From: Methylophaga muralis
Lineage (GTDB): Bacteria > Pseudomonadota > Gammaproteobacteria > Nitrosococcales > Methylophagaceae
Assembly (NCBI RefSeq): GCF_001720165.1
Contig: NZ_MCRI01000001.1
Span: forward strand, 1-64,000
Length of the DNA stretch: 64,000 nt
Reading direction: 5' to 3'
Made by a program: the position numbers and the translations under genes. The first letter of the stretch is position 1; each line of letters starts with the position of its first letter. The notes under the pieces are model-generated. The model saw only the letters and a list, made by a program, of their open reading frames with translations, searched no databases and was not told where the DNA came from. Positions 49,832 to 58,267 of the stretch are shown one piece after another.

Positions 49832-51772
49832 ATGAAAAATCACATCCGTATAGCTATGCTGCTAATGCTTGCAGCCTTTTTACCTGTTCAGGCCATTGCC
49901 GCAACAGATATCAATCAACAACGCAAAATCTATCAGCAAGCCAAAAAAGCGCTGCAAACGCATCAGCTTGCTCAGTTCAGACAGTTACGCGAGCAGCTGG
50001 GCGATTATCCGCTGCAAGAATATCTGGATTATTTATATCTGCAGCATCGGATAAACGATTCAGAAGCCGCAAATATCAAACGCTTCCTGCAGACACGGGA
50101 AGAAAGTTTTTTCAAAGCCCGGTTGCGTAGTGCCTGGCTGGATAAACTGGCAAGAGATCAGCAATGGCAACAATATCTGGAGTTTTATCAAGGCTCCCAG
50201 TCCGCAGCACGTGAATGTCATTATGCACGCGCTTTAATTGCCACCAATCAACCACAAGCTGCTGTTGAAGCATTTGAGAAACTTTGGCTGGTGTCGACTT
50301 CTCAAGATAAAGCCTGTGATCCAGTATTTCAGACGGCAACCCAACGCGGCTGGTTGACCGATGATTTGCGCTGGCAACGAATGATGTTGGCATTACGTAA
50401 CCAACAGTTCCCGCTAGCCAATTATTTAGCTAAAACTGTCCAGCAGAGTGGGACTGCTCAAGCCTGGGCAAAGCGCTGGGAAGATATTCATAACAATCCG
50501 GTCAGCTTGCTTTCACAGTTACCTGCAGCGGCGCCAAGTCAAGGCGTGTCTCTGGCTCAGGATGTGCCGATGGCCAGAGAGATCATTGTTTATGGTTTAA
50601 AACGTCTGGCAAGACAAGATTTCGAGAAAGCCTATTTTCACTGGAAACGTTTGCAAAACAGCTATTTGTTTTCAATTGATGAACGCCATGATGTGCAAGG
50701 CACTATTGGCATGTGGGCGGCCTTAAATAAAGACGAGCGAGCGCTCTATTTTTATGGCGACACGCCCAATCACCCATGGCGAGTTCGTGCAGCCTTATGG
50801 CAACAAAACTGGAAAGAAGTACAAAAAGCCATCGGCAGTCTGGATGAAAATGTTCGCCAGGAAACCCGCTGGCAATATTGGTTGGCCAGAAGCATGGCTG
50901 AACTTGGCCAGCGTACTGAAGCTGAAGCCATATGGCGGACCTTAGTGGATGAACGTGATTTCTATGCTTTCCTCGCAGCTGATAAAGTTGGCGCAGAATA
51001 TGAAATGAATCATCACCCGATTGTCGCCGAAGCCTCGGAAAGTAATGGCATTGTGAATTCCGCTTCAGTAAAACGCATGCGTGAGTTTTATCTGCAGGAT
51101 GAATTACTGGATGCCCGCCGCGAAGCCTATTTTCTGCAGCAGACTTTGACATCACGTGAATTGCAGATTGTCGCAAATGAAACTCACAAATGGGGTTGGC
51201 ACAATCAAACCATAGCGCTGCTGGGCACTGCACGCTATTGGGATGCCTTGGATTTACGTTTCCCGGTGCTTTATGGCAACGAAATGCGACAAGCCAGTGC
51301 CAATGTCGGTGTTGACGCGTCATGGCTGCTTGCCATTGCCAGACAGGAAAGTGCCTTTAATCCTCAAGCACGTTCTCATGCTGGTGCGATGGGTTTGATG
51401 CAAGTCATGCCAGCGACCGGCAAACAAATAGGTGGTTGGCTCAATAAGCCGTTAAAACAGGATTCTGAACTCTACAACCCAGCCCGCAACATTGAAATGG
51501 GCAGTTTTTATATCCGCCGTATGCAAGATCAATTTCAAAGTAATCCCGTGCTGGCAACTGCCGCCTATAATGCCGGGCCGCATCGTGTTTCGCGCTGGTT
51601 ACCGGAACAAACCATGCCTGCTGATATCTGGGTAGAAAATATTCCGTTTACCGAAACGCGCCGTTATGTCCGTGCAGTATTCAGTTTTGCTGCAACCTAC
51701 GACTATCAGCTAGAAGTTCCCATCAAGCGAATGTCAGAAAGGATGCCTGCCGTTCGCCCCAGAACGCGTTAA
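49832..51772 (+). CDS. slt: Soluble lytic murein transglycosylase Slt70
   Basis: Periplasmic enzyme that cleaves peptidoglycan to 1,6-anhydro products. A signal peptide ends near QAIAATD. A large alpha-helical superhelix (about 30-460) forms the ring, and the C-terminal lysozyme-like domain (about 480-620) carries the catalytic Glu in AIARQESAFNPQARSHAG, then GLMQVMPATG and AAYNAGPHRVSRWLP. At 646 aa it matches Slt70. Confidence 0.93.
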   Translation: MKNHIRIAMLLMLAAFLPVQAIAATDINQQRKIYQQAKKALQTHQLAQFRQLREQLGDYPLQEYLDYLYLQHRINDSEAANIKRFLQTREESFFKARLRSAWLDKLARDQQWQQYLEFYQGSQSAARECHYARALIATNQPQAAVEAFEKLWLVSTSQDKACDPVFQTATQRGWLTDDLRWQRMMLALRNQQFPLANYLAKTVQQSGTAQAWAKRWEDIHNNPVSLLSQLPAAAPSQGVSLAQDVPMAREIIVYGLKRLARQDFEKAYFHWKRLQNSYLFSIDERHDVQGTIGMWAALNKDERALYFYGDTPNHPWRVRAALWQQNWKEVQKAIGSLDENVRQETRWQYWLARSMAELGQRTEAEAIWRTLVDERDFYAFLAADKVGAEYEMNHHPIVAEASESNGIVNSASVKRMREFYLQDELLDARREAYFLQQTLTSRELQIVANETHKWGWHNQTIALLGTARYWDALDLRFPVLYGNEMRQASANVGVDASWLLAIARQESAFNPQARSHAGAMGLMQVMPATGKQIGGWLNKPLKQDSELYNPARNIEMGSFYIRRMQDQFQSNPVLATAAYNAGPHRVSRWLPEQTMPADIWVENIPFTETRRYVRAVFSFAATYDYQLEVPIKRMSERMPAVRPRTR

Positions 51773-51781
51773 CCTATCAAT

Positions 51782-53008
51782 ATGCAAATATTTAAAGTAG
51801 GTGGCTGTGTTCGGGATCGCTTACTGGGTTTACCGGTAAAAGACCGGGACTGGGTTGTGGTTGGTAGCAATGTTGAGGAAATGCTCGCTCAAGGATTCAG
51901 ACCGGTGGGCAAAGATTTTCCGGTTTTCCTGCACCCAAACACGCACGAAGAATATGCAATGGCACGCACTGAGCGCAAAACTGCGCCTGGTTACCATGGC
52001 TTTGAATTTCATGCCTCCCCGGAAGTCACCTTAGAAGAAGATTTGGCCAGACGGGATTTGACCATCAATGCAATGGCAGAAGATGCCCATGACAATGTCA
52101 TTGATCCTTTCGATGGACAAGCCGATCTGCATAATAAAATTCTCCGTCATGTGTCTCCGGCTTTTGTTGAAGATCCCGTGCGTGTCTTACGTCTGGCACG
52201 TTTTGCAGCTCGCTTCGACTTTCAAGTTGCCGATGAAACCAAACAGTTAATTTCCCAAATGATCGCTAATGGCGAACTGGAACACCTGGTCGCAGAACGC
52301 GTATGGCAGGAATTAGAAAAAGCTCTGTTGAGCGAACAACCATCGTTGTTTTTTTACTGCCTGCGTGAGGTGGGAGCCTTGAAGACTCTTTTTCCGGAAA
52401 TTGATCGACTGTTTGGTGTCCCGCAAATCCCTAAATGGCATCCCGAAGTGGATACCGGTGTACATGTAATGCTGGTATTGGATCAGGCGGCCAGACTCAG
52501 TGATGATCTGGCCGTACGTTTTGCCGCGTTATGCCATGATTTGGGTAAAGGCACGACACCAGAGGATATTCTGCCAAGTCATAAAGGCCATGAAGCCCGC
52601 AGTATAGCCTTGACTCAACAACTGAGTGAACGCCTGCGGGTGCCACGAGAAATCACCAGCTTAGCAATAAAAGTAGCTGAATTTCATACGCATAGCCATT
52701 TGCTATTCGAGTTATCGGCCGCTGAAGTGTTAGCTGTATTTGAAGGTCTGGATGCGTTTCGCAAACCGCAACGGTTTTCACAATATCTGTTGGCCAGTGA
52801 AGCCGATTTCCGAGGACGCCCTGGATACGAAGATGCGGATTTACCTGAAAAAGCGGCTTTTCAAGCCTGTTTTGATGCTTGCCGAGAAGTGAACGCCGCA
52901 CCGTTTATAGCAAAAGGCTTACAAGGCCCTGCAATCGCTGCCGCCATTGCGGAAAAACGTTGTCAGATTATCGATGAAAAGCTTGAGCCGTTTCGTAAAA
53001 AACACTGA
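51782..53008 (+). CDS. cca: CCA-adding enzyme (tRNA nucleotidyltransferase with HD domain)
   Basis: Builds or repairs the CCA end of tRNAs. The N-terminal KVGGCVRDRLLG and KDRDWVVVG (DxD metal site) with LARRDLTINAMAED define a class II nucleotidyltransferase. The C-terminal HD domain (FAALCHDLGKG) gives phosphatase/phosphodiesterase activity in homologues. At 408 aa it equals the multifunctional gammaproteobacterial form. It lies 9 bases after slt. Confidence 0.95.
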   Translation: MQIFKVGGCVRDRLLGLPVKDRDWVVVGSNVEEMLAQGFRPVGKDFPVFLHPNTHEEYAMARTERKTAPGYHGFEFHASPEVTLEEDLARRDLTINAMAEDAHDNVIDPFDGQADLHNKILRHVSPAFVEDPVRVLRLARFAARFDFQVADETKQLISQMIANGELEHLVAERVWQELEKALLSEQPSLFFYCLREVGALKTLFPEIDRLFGVPQIPKWHPEVDTGVHVMLVLDQAARLSDDLAVRFAALCHDLGKGTTPEDILPSHKGHEARSIALTQQLSERLRVPREITSLAIKVAEFHTHSHLLFELSAAEVLAVFEGLDAFRKPQRFSQYLLASEADFRGRPGYEDADLPEKAAFQACFDACREVNAAPFIAKGLQGPAIAAAIAEKRCQIIDEKLEPFRKKH

Positions 53009-53027
53009 GACAGCAGCAGGCTGACTG

Positions 53028-53055
53028 TTACAGCGCTAAGTGCATGACGTATACT
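53028..53055 (+). promoter_or_regulatory. Candidate sigma-70 promoter of mch operon
   Basis: TTACAG (53028-53033) and TATACT (53050-53055) are 16 bases apart in the 78-base gap before mch; the -10 is one base off consensus. AGGA follows 7 bases ahead of the mch ATG. Confidence 0.5.
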
Positions 53056-53086
53056 ATTTTCATTTTTTATCAGACAGGATCTTTTC

Positions 53087-54070
53087 ATGAGCAGCCAAAT
53101 CTCCGCCAACTGGACCAGTGTTAACGCCGCCTGTCAGCCTCTGGTTGATAAATTAATCGACAATGCTCAAGCCTTGCAATTAGAAATCAGCTATTTATCC
53201 AACGGTACTCGCGTAGTTGATGCCGGCATCAAAGCCAATGGTGGTTTAGAAGCAGGTCGTTTGATTGGCGAAATCTGTATGGGCGGATTAGGCACAGCCA
53301 CACTGGGCAGTAACAGTGGTTTTGCTGAATGGCCCTGGTCAGTTAATGTGCATGCTAAAACTCCGGTCTTAAGCTGCCTGGGCAGTCAATATGCTGGTTG
53401 GAGCCTGTCGCATAAAAGTGAAGATGTTAAATTCTATGCACTGGGTTCTGGGCCAGGTCGTGCGTTGGCTGCTCGTGAAGAATTATTCAAAGAATTTGGC
53501 TATCAGGATAAAGCGGATTCTACTGTCATTGTGCTCGAAGTCGACAGCATGCCGCCAGTTGAAATCGCCGAGAAAATTGCTGACAACTGCGCCATTAAAC
53601 CGGAAAACCTGACATTAATTCTGACTCCAACCACCAGTCTGGCGGGAGTAATGCAAATTGCCATTCGTGTACTCGAAGTCGCTATGCATAAAGCACATAC
53701 CCTGCATTTCCCTATGGATAAAATTGTCGATGGTTTTGGTACAACGCCTGTTGCACCGCCGGGTGGCGACTTCATGACTGGCATGGGCCGCACCAACGAC
53801 GCCATTCTTTATGGCGGTACTGTGCACCTGTTTGTGAACAGCAGCAACGATGAAGCAAAGGATCTGGCTGAAAAAATGCCTAGTAACACTTCGTCAGATT
53901 ATGGTCGCCCATTCGGCCAGATTTTTAAATCGTATGAATACGACTTTTTCAAAATTGACCCAATGCTGTTCAGCCCGGCCAAAGTCATTATTACCAGCAC
54001 CCAAACCGGCAAGAGCTTTACTGCAGGTGAGTTGAATGCTGACTTATTGAAACAATCCTTCGGGTTTTAA
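53087..54070 (+). CDS. mch: Methenyltetrahydromethanopterin cyclohydrolase Mch
   Basis: Cytosolic enzyme of the C1 oxidation pathway, interconverting methenyl-H4MPT and formyl-H4MPT on the way from formaldehyde to formate. Features: the opening SVNAACQPLVDKLIDNAQ, GGLEAGRLIGEICMGGLG, GSGPGRALAAREELF, and DKIVDGFGTTPVAPPGGDFMTGMGRTNDA. At 327 aa it matches bacterial and archaeal Mch. It leads an operon with cofactor genes and fae, as in other methylotrophs. Confidence 0.96.
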   Translation: MSSQISANWTSVNAACQPLVDKLIDNAQALQLEISYLSNGTRVVDAGIKANGGLEAGRLIGEICMGGLGTATLGSNSGFAEWPWSVNVHAKTPVLSCLGSQYAGWSLSHKSEDVKFYALGSGPGRALAAREELFKEFGYQDKADSTVIVLEVDSMPPVEIAEKIADNCAIKPENLTLILTPTTSLAGVMQIAIRVLEVAMHKAHTLHFPMDKIVDGFGTTPVAPPGGDFMTGMGRTNDAILYGGTVHLFVNSSNDEAKDLAEKMPSNTSSDYGRPFGQIFKSYEYDFFKIDPMLFSPAKVIITSTQTGKSFTAGELNADLLKQSFGF

Positions 54071-54073
54071 TAT

Positions 54074-55006
54074 TTGACTATGCCCCATGCCCGCATTGCC
54101 ATTTTTAACGATACTCATGGTTGGCACAGCGTCCAGTTAACTGAGGCTTTGTCAGCTCTAGGCATGGAGGCGGTGCTTATCGATCTGGCGGATTGCCGGA
54201 TCGATACGCGAAGCCCGACCGGATTGATCATTCCAAAGTTTGAGACAACATTGCCAGATGCCGTTCTGGTTCGAGGCATTGCTCCAGGAAGTCTCGAACA
54301 AATTACTTTGCGCATGGATGTTTTGCATACTCTGGCAGAATTAGGAGTCCCCGTTCTCAATCCCGCTCATGCTATTGAACTGACCGTTGATAAAGCGAGA
54401 ACATCCCTAAAACTTCATTTAGCCAATATTCCCTCACCGCACACCTGGGCCTGTGAAAATCGGCAACAAGCTCTGCAAATCGCTGTTGAAGAGCTTGTGA
54501 AAGGCCATAGTCTGGTCGTTAAACCACTGTTTGGTTGCCAAGGAAAAGGCATTCAAAGGATTGAACATATATCGCAACTGGATCAGTTGTCCGTGGTCGG
54601 TGAGGCCTATTACTTACAACATTACGTTGATCCAGTTCAAACCGGCCAATGGCAAGATTGGCGACTGATGGTGGTTCAAGGTGAAGTCATTGCAGCCATG
54701 ACTCGTCGTTCTAATCACTGGATCACTAACTTTGCACAAGGTGCAAGTTGCTTTGCCAGCACCGTTACACATGAAATGGCGCAGCTTGCAATTCAGGCGA
54801 CAGCAATTGTAGAGGCACCTTATGCCGGAGTCGATCTGATTCAGGATCAGCAAGGTCGTTTCAGTGTATTAGAAGTAAATAGCGTCCCGGCCTGGAAAGG
54901 TTTGTATCAGGCAACCGGAATTGATATTGCCGGTCGACTTGCCTCAATGGTGGCCTCACATATTCAACACATCAGACAGGTATCATTTCCCGAACATGTT
55001 GGATGA
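54074..55006 (+). CDS. RimK-like ATP-grasp ligase of the H4MPT gene cluster
   Basis: ATP-grasp enzyme of the RimK/MptN/CofF type, 310 aa. Motifs are LVVKPLFGCQGKGIQRI (glycine loop), YYLQHYVDPVQTGQWQDWRL and YAGVDLIQDQQGRFSVLEVNSVPAWKG (metal-binding C-lobe). Relatives attach glutamate to pterin or deazaflavin cofactors or to proteins. Next to mch in methylotrophs, it is required or presumed for making the C1 carrier; glutamylation of the pterin or furan cofactor is my inference. It starts 3 bases after mch and overlaps the next gene by 11 bases. Confidence 0.85.
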   Translation: MTMPHARIAIFNDTHGWHSVQLTEALSALGMEAVLIDLADCRIDTRSPTGLIIPKFETTLPDAVLVRGIAPGSLEQITLRMDVLHTLAELGVPVLNPAHAIELTVDKARTSLKLHLANIPSPHTWACENRQQALQIAVEELVKGHSLVVKPLFGCQGKGIQRIEHISQLDQLSVVGEAYYLQHYVDPVQTGQWQDWRLMVVQGEVIAAMTRRSNHWITNFAQGASCFASTVTHEMAQLAIQATAIVEAPYAGVDLIQDQQGRFSVLEVNSVPAWKGLYQATGIDIAGRLASMVASHIQHIRQVSFPEHVG

Positions 55007-55873
55007 ACAACAGATTACTGAATGCGTACGCTGGGCCTGTGAACAAGAGGTTAACGCCCCAAAACCCGGTAATGTAAATGTGTGGAGCGATGGCCACAAT
55101 ATGGCTGTGCAGGACTTTTTATTAAGTGCCAAAGCTATTTCTCCCATCATGGCCCAACCAAATCTGAGCGTGGGTCAACGAATTCTGCAATCTATAGAGG
55201 CCACGCGTCAGGTTGTTAATTGCAACACCAATCTTGGCATTGTGCTGTTGTTTGCCCCACTGTGTGATGCAGTTCAGCGCTGCTCCAGTTTTGATACCTT
55301 ATCCTTTGAACTCGAAAAAACATTAAGCCATTTGACATTGGAAGATGCTCAGCTTTGTTATCAGGCTATTCGTCTGGCCGAAGCGGGTGGCATGGGTGAG
55401 CAATCCGAGCAAGACATTAATCAACAACCCAGTGTGACTCTCCTAGAAGCCATGGCATTAGCGCAACATCGGGATACTATGCGTTGCAATATGTTAATAA
55501 TTACCAGCAAGTATGGGATATCGGCTATAAAGAATTGACAGAAGCGCTGAAATGTGGGGAAAAGGTTGAATGGGCAGCCACATTCGCGTATCTTTACTTA
55601 CTAGCACGTGTGCCGGATACTTTAATTATAAGAAAGCAATCCCGGCATATCGCCCAGACAGTGGCACAGAAGGCACAGTTATTTATTTTAAAAATGAATA
55701 AAAATAGACCCCTAAGCAATTCAACAGCTGAGCTGACCGTCTGGGATCACGAATTAAAGCGTCACGCCATAAATCCCGGAACCTCCGCAGATATGACTGC
55801 AGCAGCACTGCTGCTGTTTGCGTTTGAGCAGGCGTTTGATTCGAACCGAATTTCAGTAGCACGATGCTTATAG
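54996..55873 (+). pseudogene. CitG-like (triphosphoribosyl-dephospho-CoA synthase family) gene, frameshifted
   Basis: Belongs to the CitG/MdcB family, whose known members transfer a triphosphoribosyl group from ATP forming an alpha-ribosidic bond; in methylotrophs a member sits in the H4MPT cluster. Family motifs are APKPGNVNVWSDGHNM, NTNLGIVLLFAP, AGGMG and NPGTSADMTAAALLL. Frame 1 reads to about 55478 (LAQHRDT) and then departs; the next frame continues ALQYVNNYQQVWDIGYKEL to 55873. One missing base around 55476-55481 explains it. Intact length would be about 293 aa. A sequencing error cannot be excluded, since the pathway around it is otherwise complete. Confidence 0.8.
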
Positions 55874-55893
55874 CGGGCGGCACTGAGCAGGTG

Positions 55894-55943
55894 ATACGTT
55901 CCTTTATTACGTATAAACCTCAACCTCACGAAAACGGTTGAGG
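55894..55943 (+). promoter_or_regulatory. Inverted repeat and hairpin in front of fae
   Basis: Two symmetrical elements lie in the 117-base gap before fae. ATACGT (55894-55899) and ACGTAT (55909-55914) are perfect inverted arms with a 9-base spacer, operator-like. CCTCAACC (55918-55925) and GGTTGAGG (55936-55943) can form an 8-bp RNA hairpin that buries a GAGG ribosome-site-like sequence just before an ATG at 55949. Neither matches a regulator site I know. Confidence 0.5.
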
Positions 55944-55990
55944 AAAAAATGAGCCTTTTTGACAATTTTTTTGGAACAGGAAAATATAAC

Positions 55991-56509
55991 ATGCCAGTTA
56001 TCGATCGCGTACTTGTAGGTGAATCCTTAGTCATTGAAGATGGTGACTTAGACAACGTTGCTCACATTGACTTATTAATGGGCCCACGTGGTTCAGCAGC
56101 AGAAGATGCTTTCTGCCGCACTATGACCGACCAGAAACAAGGTGTTAACGGCCTGTTGGCTGTAGTTGCACCTAACCTGATGGTCAAACCAGCCACCGTT
56201 ATGTTCAACAAAGTAACAATCAAAAACATGAAACAAGCTGTGCAAATGTTTGGCCCTGCACAACGTGGTGTTTCTGTTGCTGTTGCTGAATGTGTTGAAG
56301 ATGGCACTATCCCTGCCAGTGAAGCTGATGATTGCTTCATCTGCGTTGGTGTATTTATTTCACCAACTGCTGACAGCGATGCAAAAATCCAAGACTGGAA
56401 CTACCGTGCAACCAAAGAAGCTATCAAGCGTGCAGTAGCTCGTGAGCCTAAAGCGGCTGACGTTGTTGCACAATACAAAGCTTCTGAACACCCATTTGGT
56501 GCTAAGTAA
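55991..56509 (+). CDS. fae: Formaldehyde-activating enzyme Fae
   Basis: Condenses formaldehyde with (dephospho)tetrahydromethanopterin to methylene-H4MPT, removing toxic formaldehyde and feeding energy metabolism. The sequence VAHIDLLMGPRGSAAEDAF, APNLMVKPATVMFNKVTI and AVQMFGPAQRGVSVAVAE covers the active site, including the family His in HIDL. The ATG at 55991 (172 aa) fits the family N-terminus. An in-frame ATG at 55949, with GAGG ideally placed, would add 14 residues that relatives lack. Strong codon bias and its own terminator suggest very high expression. Confidence 0.96.
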   Translation: MPVIDRVLVGESLVIEDGDLDNVAHIDLLMGPRGSAAEDAFCRTMTDQKQGVNGLLAVVAPNLMVKPATVMFNKVTIKNMKQAVQMFGPAQRGVSVAVAECVEDGTIPASEADDCFICVGVFISPTADSDAKIQDWNYRATKEAIKRAVAREPKAADVVAQYKASEHPFGAK

Positions 56510-56524
56510 GTTTTAGACTGATGC

Positions 56525-56551
56525 AAATGCCACCCTTCGGGGTGGCATTTT
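56525..56551. terminator. UUCG-tetraloop terminator between fae and HisA-like gene
   Basis: AAATGCCACCC (56525-56535) pairs perfectly with GGGTGGCATTT (56540-56550) around the extra-stable TTCG loop. It ends fae and, on the other strand, overlaps the very end of the convergent gene. Confidence 0.9.
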
Positions 56552-57246
56552 CAGTTCATTATCTGGCGTATCGTATCGACGCTAAGCTCGCCTTTGTGCA
56601 ATGCACTGGCAACTAGTACAGCTTTGATACCTGCTTCCGCCAAATCTGTTAAGTCTTCTTTTCCTCTCACTCCACCCGCAGCGACTATCTCCGCATTTGG
56701 TTTGAGCAATTGTATTTTTCTCAGTAATTGCCTATCCGGTCCATCATCTCTACCCACACTATCCAAACTCATGACAATGATAGTGTCAGGCCACAGCTCA
56801 ATCTGTTCGAGTAACTCAAATTTCCCCAATAAACCTCCCTGTCGAAAATCCAAGGACAAGATAAATTCTGTTGGCTGAAGCTGTTTTAATAAATCCAGAT
56901 CGTTAAGACTTTCACTTCCTAATATTGGCTTGAGGTTTGGGATATCGTGCCAAATTAACCAGTCATCCAGGTTGCGTATTCCCGCATCCAGCCAAATGGT
57001 TAATTGCGGAAAAAGCTGGTGCAGTTGCAGATAAAAGGCTTTATCTATTTTGCCGGTTTCAATCGCATCAAGATCAGCTATATAAAGATCGGTAAATGGA
57101 AACCAAATTAATAATTGTTTAATCACTGCATTCGGATAAACACTGGAGGTAAGCTGTGACTTCAAAGGAAGATAGTGATCACGTTGACCACCACGGGCAT
57201 GCACAACCTTGCCCCCCATTAAATCAATGACCGGTATAATCAGCAC
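56551..57246 (-). CDS. HisA/HisF-like TIM-barrel protein of the C1 cofactor cluster
   Basis: Phosphate-binding beta/alpha barrel of the HisA family, about 231 aa. IPVIDLMGGKVVHARGG carries the first catalytic Asp and LSLDFRQGG the second. At the third HisA active-site position (DGT in true HisA) this protein reads DDGPD, so the Thr is replaced by Pro. AAGGVRGKEDL is the C-terminal phosphate loop. It lies among cofactor genes, not histidine genes, and homologues occur with methylotroph H4MPT genes; its substrate is unknown. GTG at 57246 is my start; the frame reaches 57297 across the divergent neighbour's start. Confidence 0.82.
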   Translation of the reverse strand: MLIIPVIDLMGGKVVHARGGQRDHYLPLKSQLTSSVYPNAVIKQLLIWFPFTDLYIADLDAIETGKIDKAFYLQLHQLFPQLTIWLDAGIRNLDDWLIWHDIPNLKPILGSESLNDLDLLKQLQPTEFILSLDFRQGGLLGKFELLEQIELWPDTIIVMSLDSVGRDDGPDRQLLRKIQLLKPNAEIVAAGGVRGKEDLTDLAEAGIKAVLVASALHKGELSVDTIRQIMN

Positions 57247-57268
57247 TTCTTTAATAAACCTCAGAAAA

Positions 57269-58267
57269 ATGAACTTAGTCGTATACGAGCATATCACCAG
57301 TGGTGCATTGTGTGATGAGCAGTTACCCGCATCCCTCGCACACGAAGGCGAGATGATGCTTTATGCCATTGTGCAGGACCTGCTACAGCTCAATGATATC
57401 CATATCACTATCCTACAAGACAAACGTCTGTCGCCCCCTGAGTGGCTGATAAACTCTAAAAGAATCACTATACATAGTTGCGCCAATCAGCAGCAATTTG
57501 AACAACAATGGCAAACCTGCCTAGGAGAACACGCATATTTTTTGCTGATTGCACCAGAAACTGACCACACGCTCCTAGCATTACAACAACAAGTGCTCGC
57601 CGCGAACAAAACCTACTTTGGATGTTCATCGGAGGCAACCATGCTGTGTAGTGACAAACTCCGCTGCTATCATTTGATGCAAACAGCAAATATTCCGACA
57701 CCAACCAGCTATTCCGCCAGCAACGCTCTTTTGGATGTGTGCCTGATTAACCAGCCATATATCGTCAAGCCACTGGACGGGGCGGGCTGTCTGGAGACGT
57801 TCAAATTTGATTCTGTAATACAATCTCGAGAGTATTTGTTCTCCTTACCGCAGGACCGTCGGGACAGATTGATTGTTCAGCCTTATATTGAGGGCGCAAC
57901 ATTAAGTCTGAGCATTTATGTCGATGGAGAAGACATTCAACTGCTTTCAATTAATGAACAATTAATCGAACAACACGCATCACAACTTGTCTTTCATGGG
58001 TGTGCCATAAATAGTGATGTTACGCGGCAATTCAGCCAGCAGGAGGCAACGCAGCTTGCCATCAACATCCATCAGGCTATTGCAGGATTATCAGGCTATG
58101 TTGGTATTGATTTTATCCTGAGTAAGCAAGGCCCGGTGGTGGTCGATATCAATCCACGACTGACTACGGCTTATGTGTATTTATCGGCTAATGGTTTGCA
58201 CAACCCTGCTCTGCCGTTATGGCAGCATTTACAACGTTTGGATCAACAAGAAGCGCAATATGCATAG
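57269..58267 (+). CDS. MfnD-like ATP-grasp ligase
   Basis: ATP-grasp enzyme of 332 aa resembling archaeal tyramine-glutamate ligase (MfnD) and the methylotroph cluster protein of the same type. It begins MNLVVYEHITSGALCDEQ and has YIVKPLDGAGCLETF (ATP loop) and YVGIDFILSKQGPVVVDINPRLTTAY (metal-binding lobe). In methanofuran synthesis MfnD joins glutamate to tyramine; a similar ligation is inferred. ATG at 57269 fits relatives; the frame reaches 57209. It is divergent from the HisA-like gene by only 22 bases, and starts the rightward operon. Confidence 0.82.
   Translation: MNLVVYEHITSGALCDEQLPASLAHEGEMMLYAIVQDLLQLNDIHITILQDKRLSPPEWLINSKRITIHSCANQQQFEQQWQTCLGEHAYFLLIAPETDHTLLALQQQVLAANKTYFGCSSEATMLCSDKLRCYHLMQTANIPTPTSYSASNALLDVCLINQPYIVKPLDGAGCLETFKFDSVIQSREYLFSLPQDRRDRLIVQPYIEGATLSLSIYVDGEDIQLLSINEQLIEQHASQLVFHGCAINSDVTRQFSQQEATQLAINIHQAIAGLSGYVGIDFILSKQGPVVVDINPRLTTAYVYLSANGLHNPALPLWQHLQRLDQQEAQYA

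Noticed and set aside
50703-51323. 206-codon minus-strand frame inside slt
   Set aside because: Antisense to a clear Slt70 catalytic region; composition is that of a shadow frame.
55484-55873. Independent 129-codon gene
   Set aside because: It is the C-terminal part of the CitG-like gene after a one-base loss.
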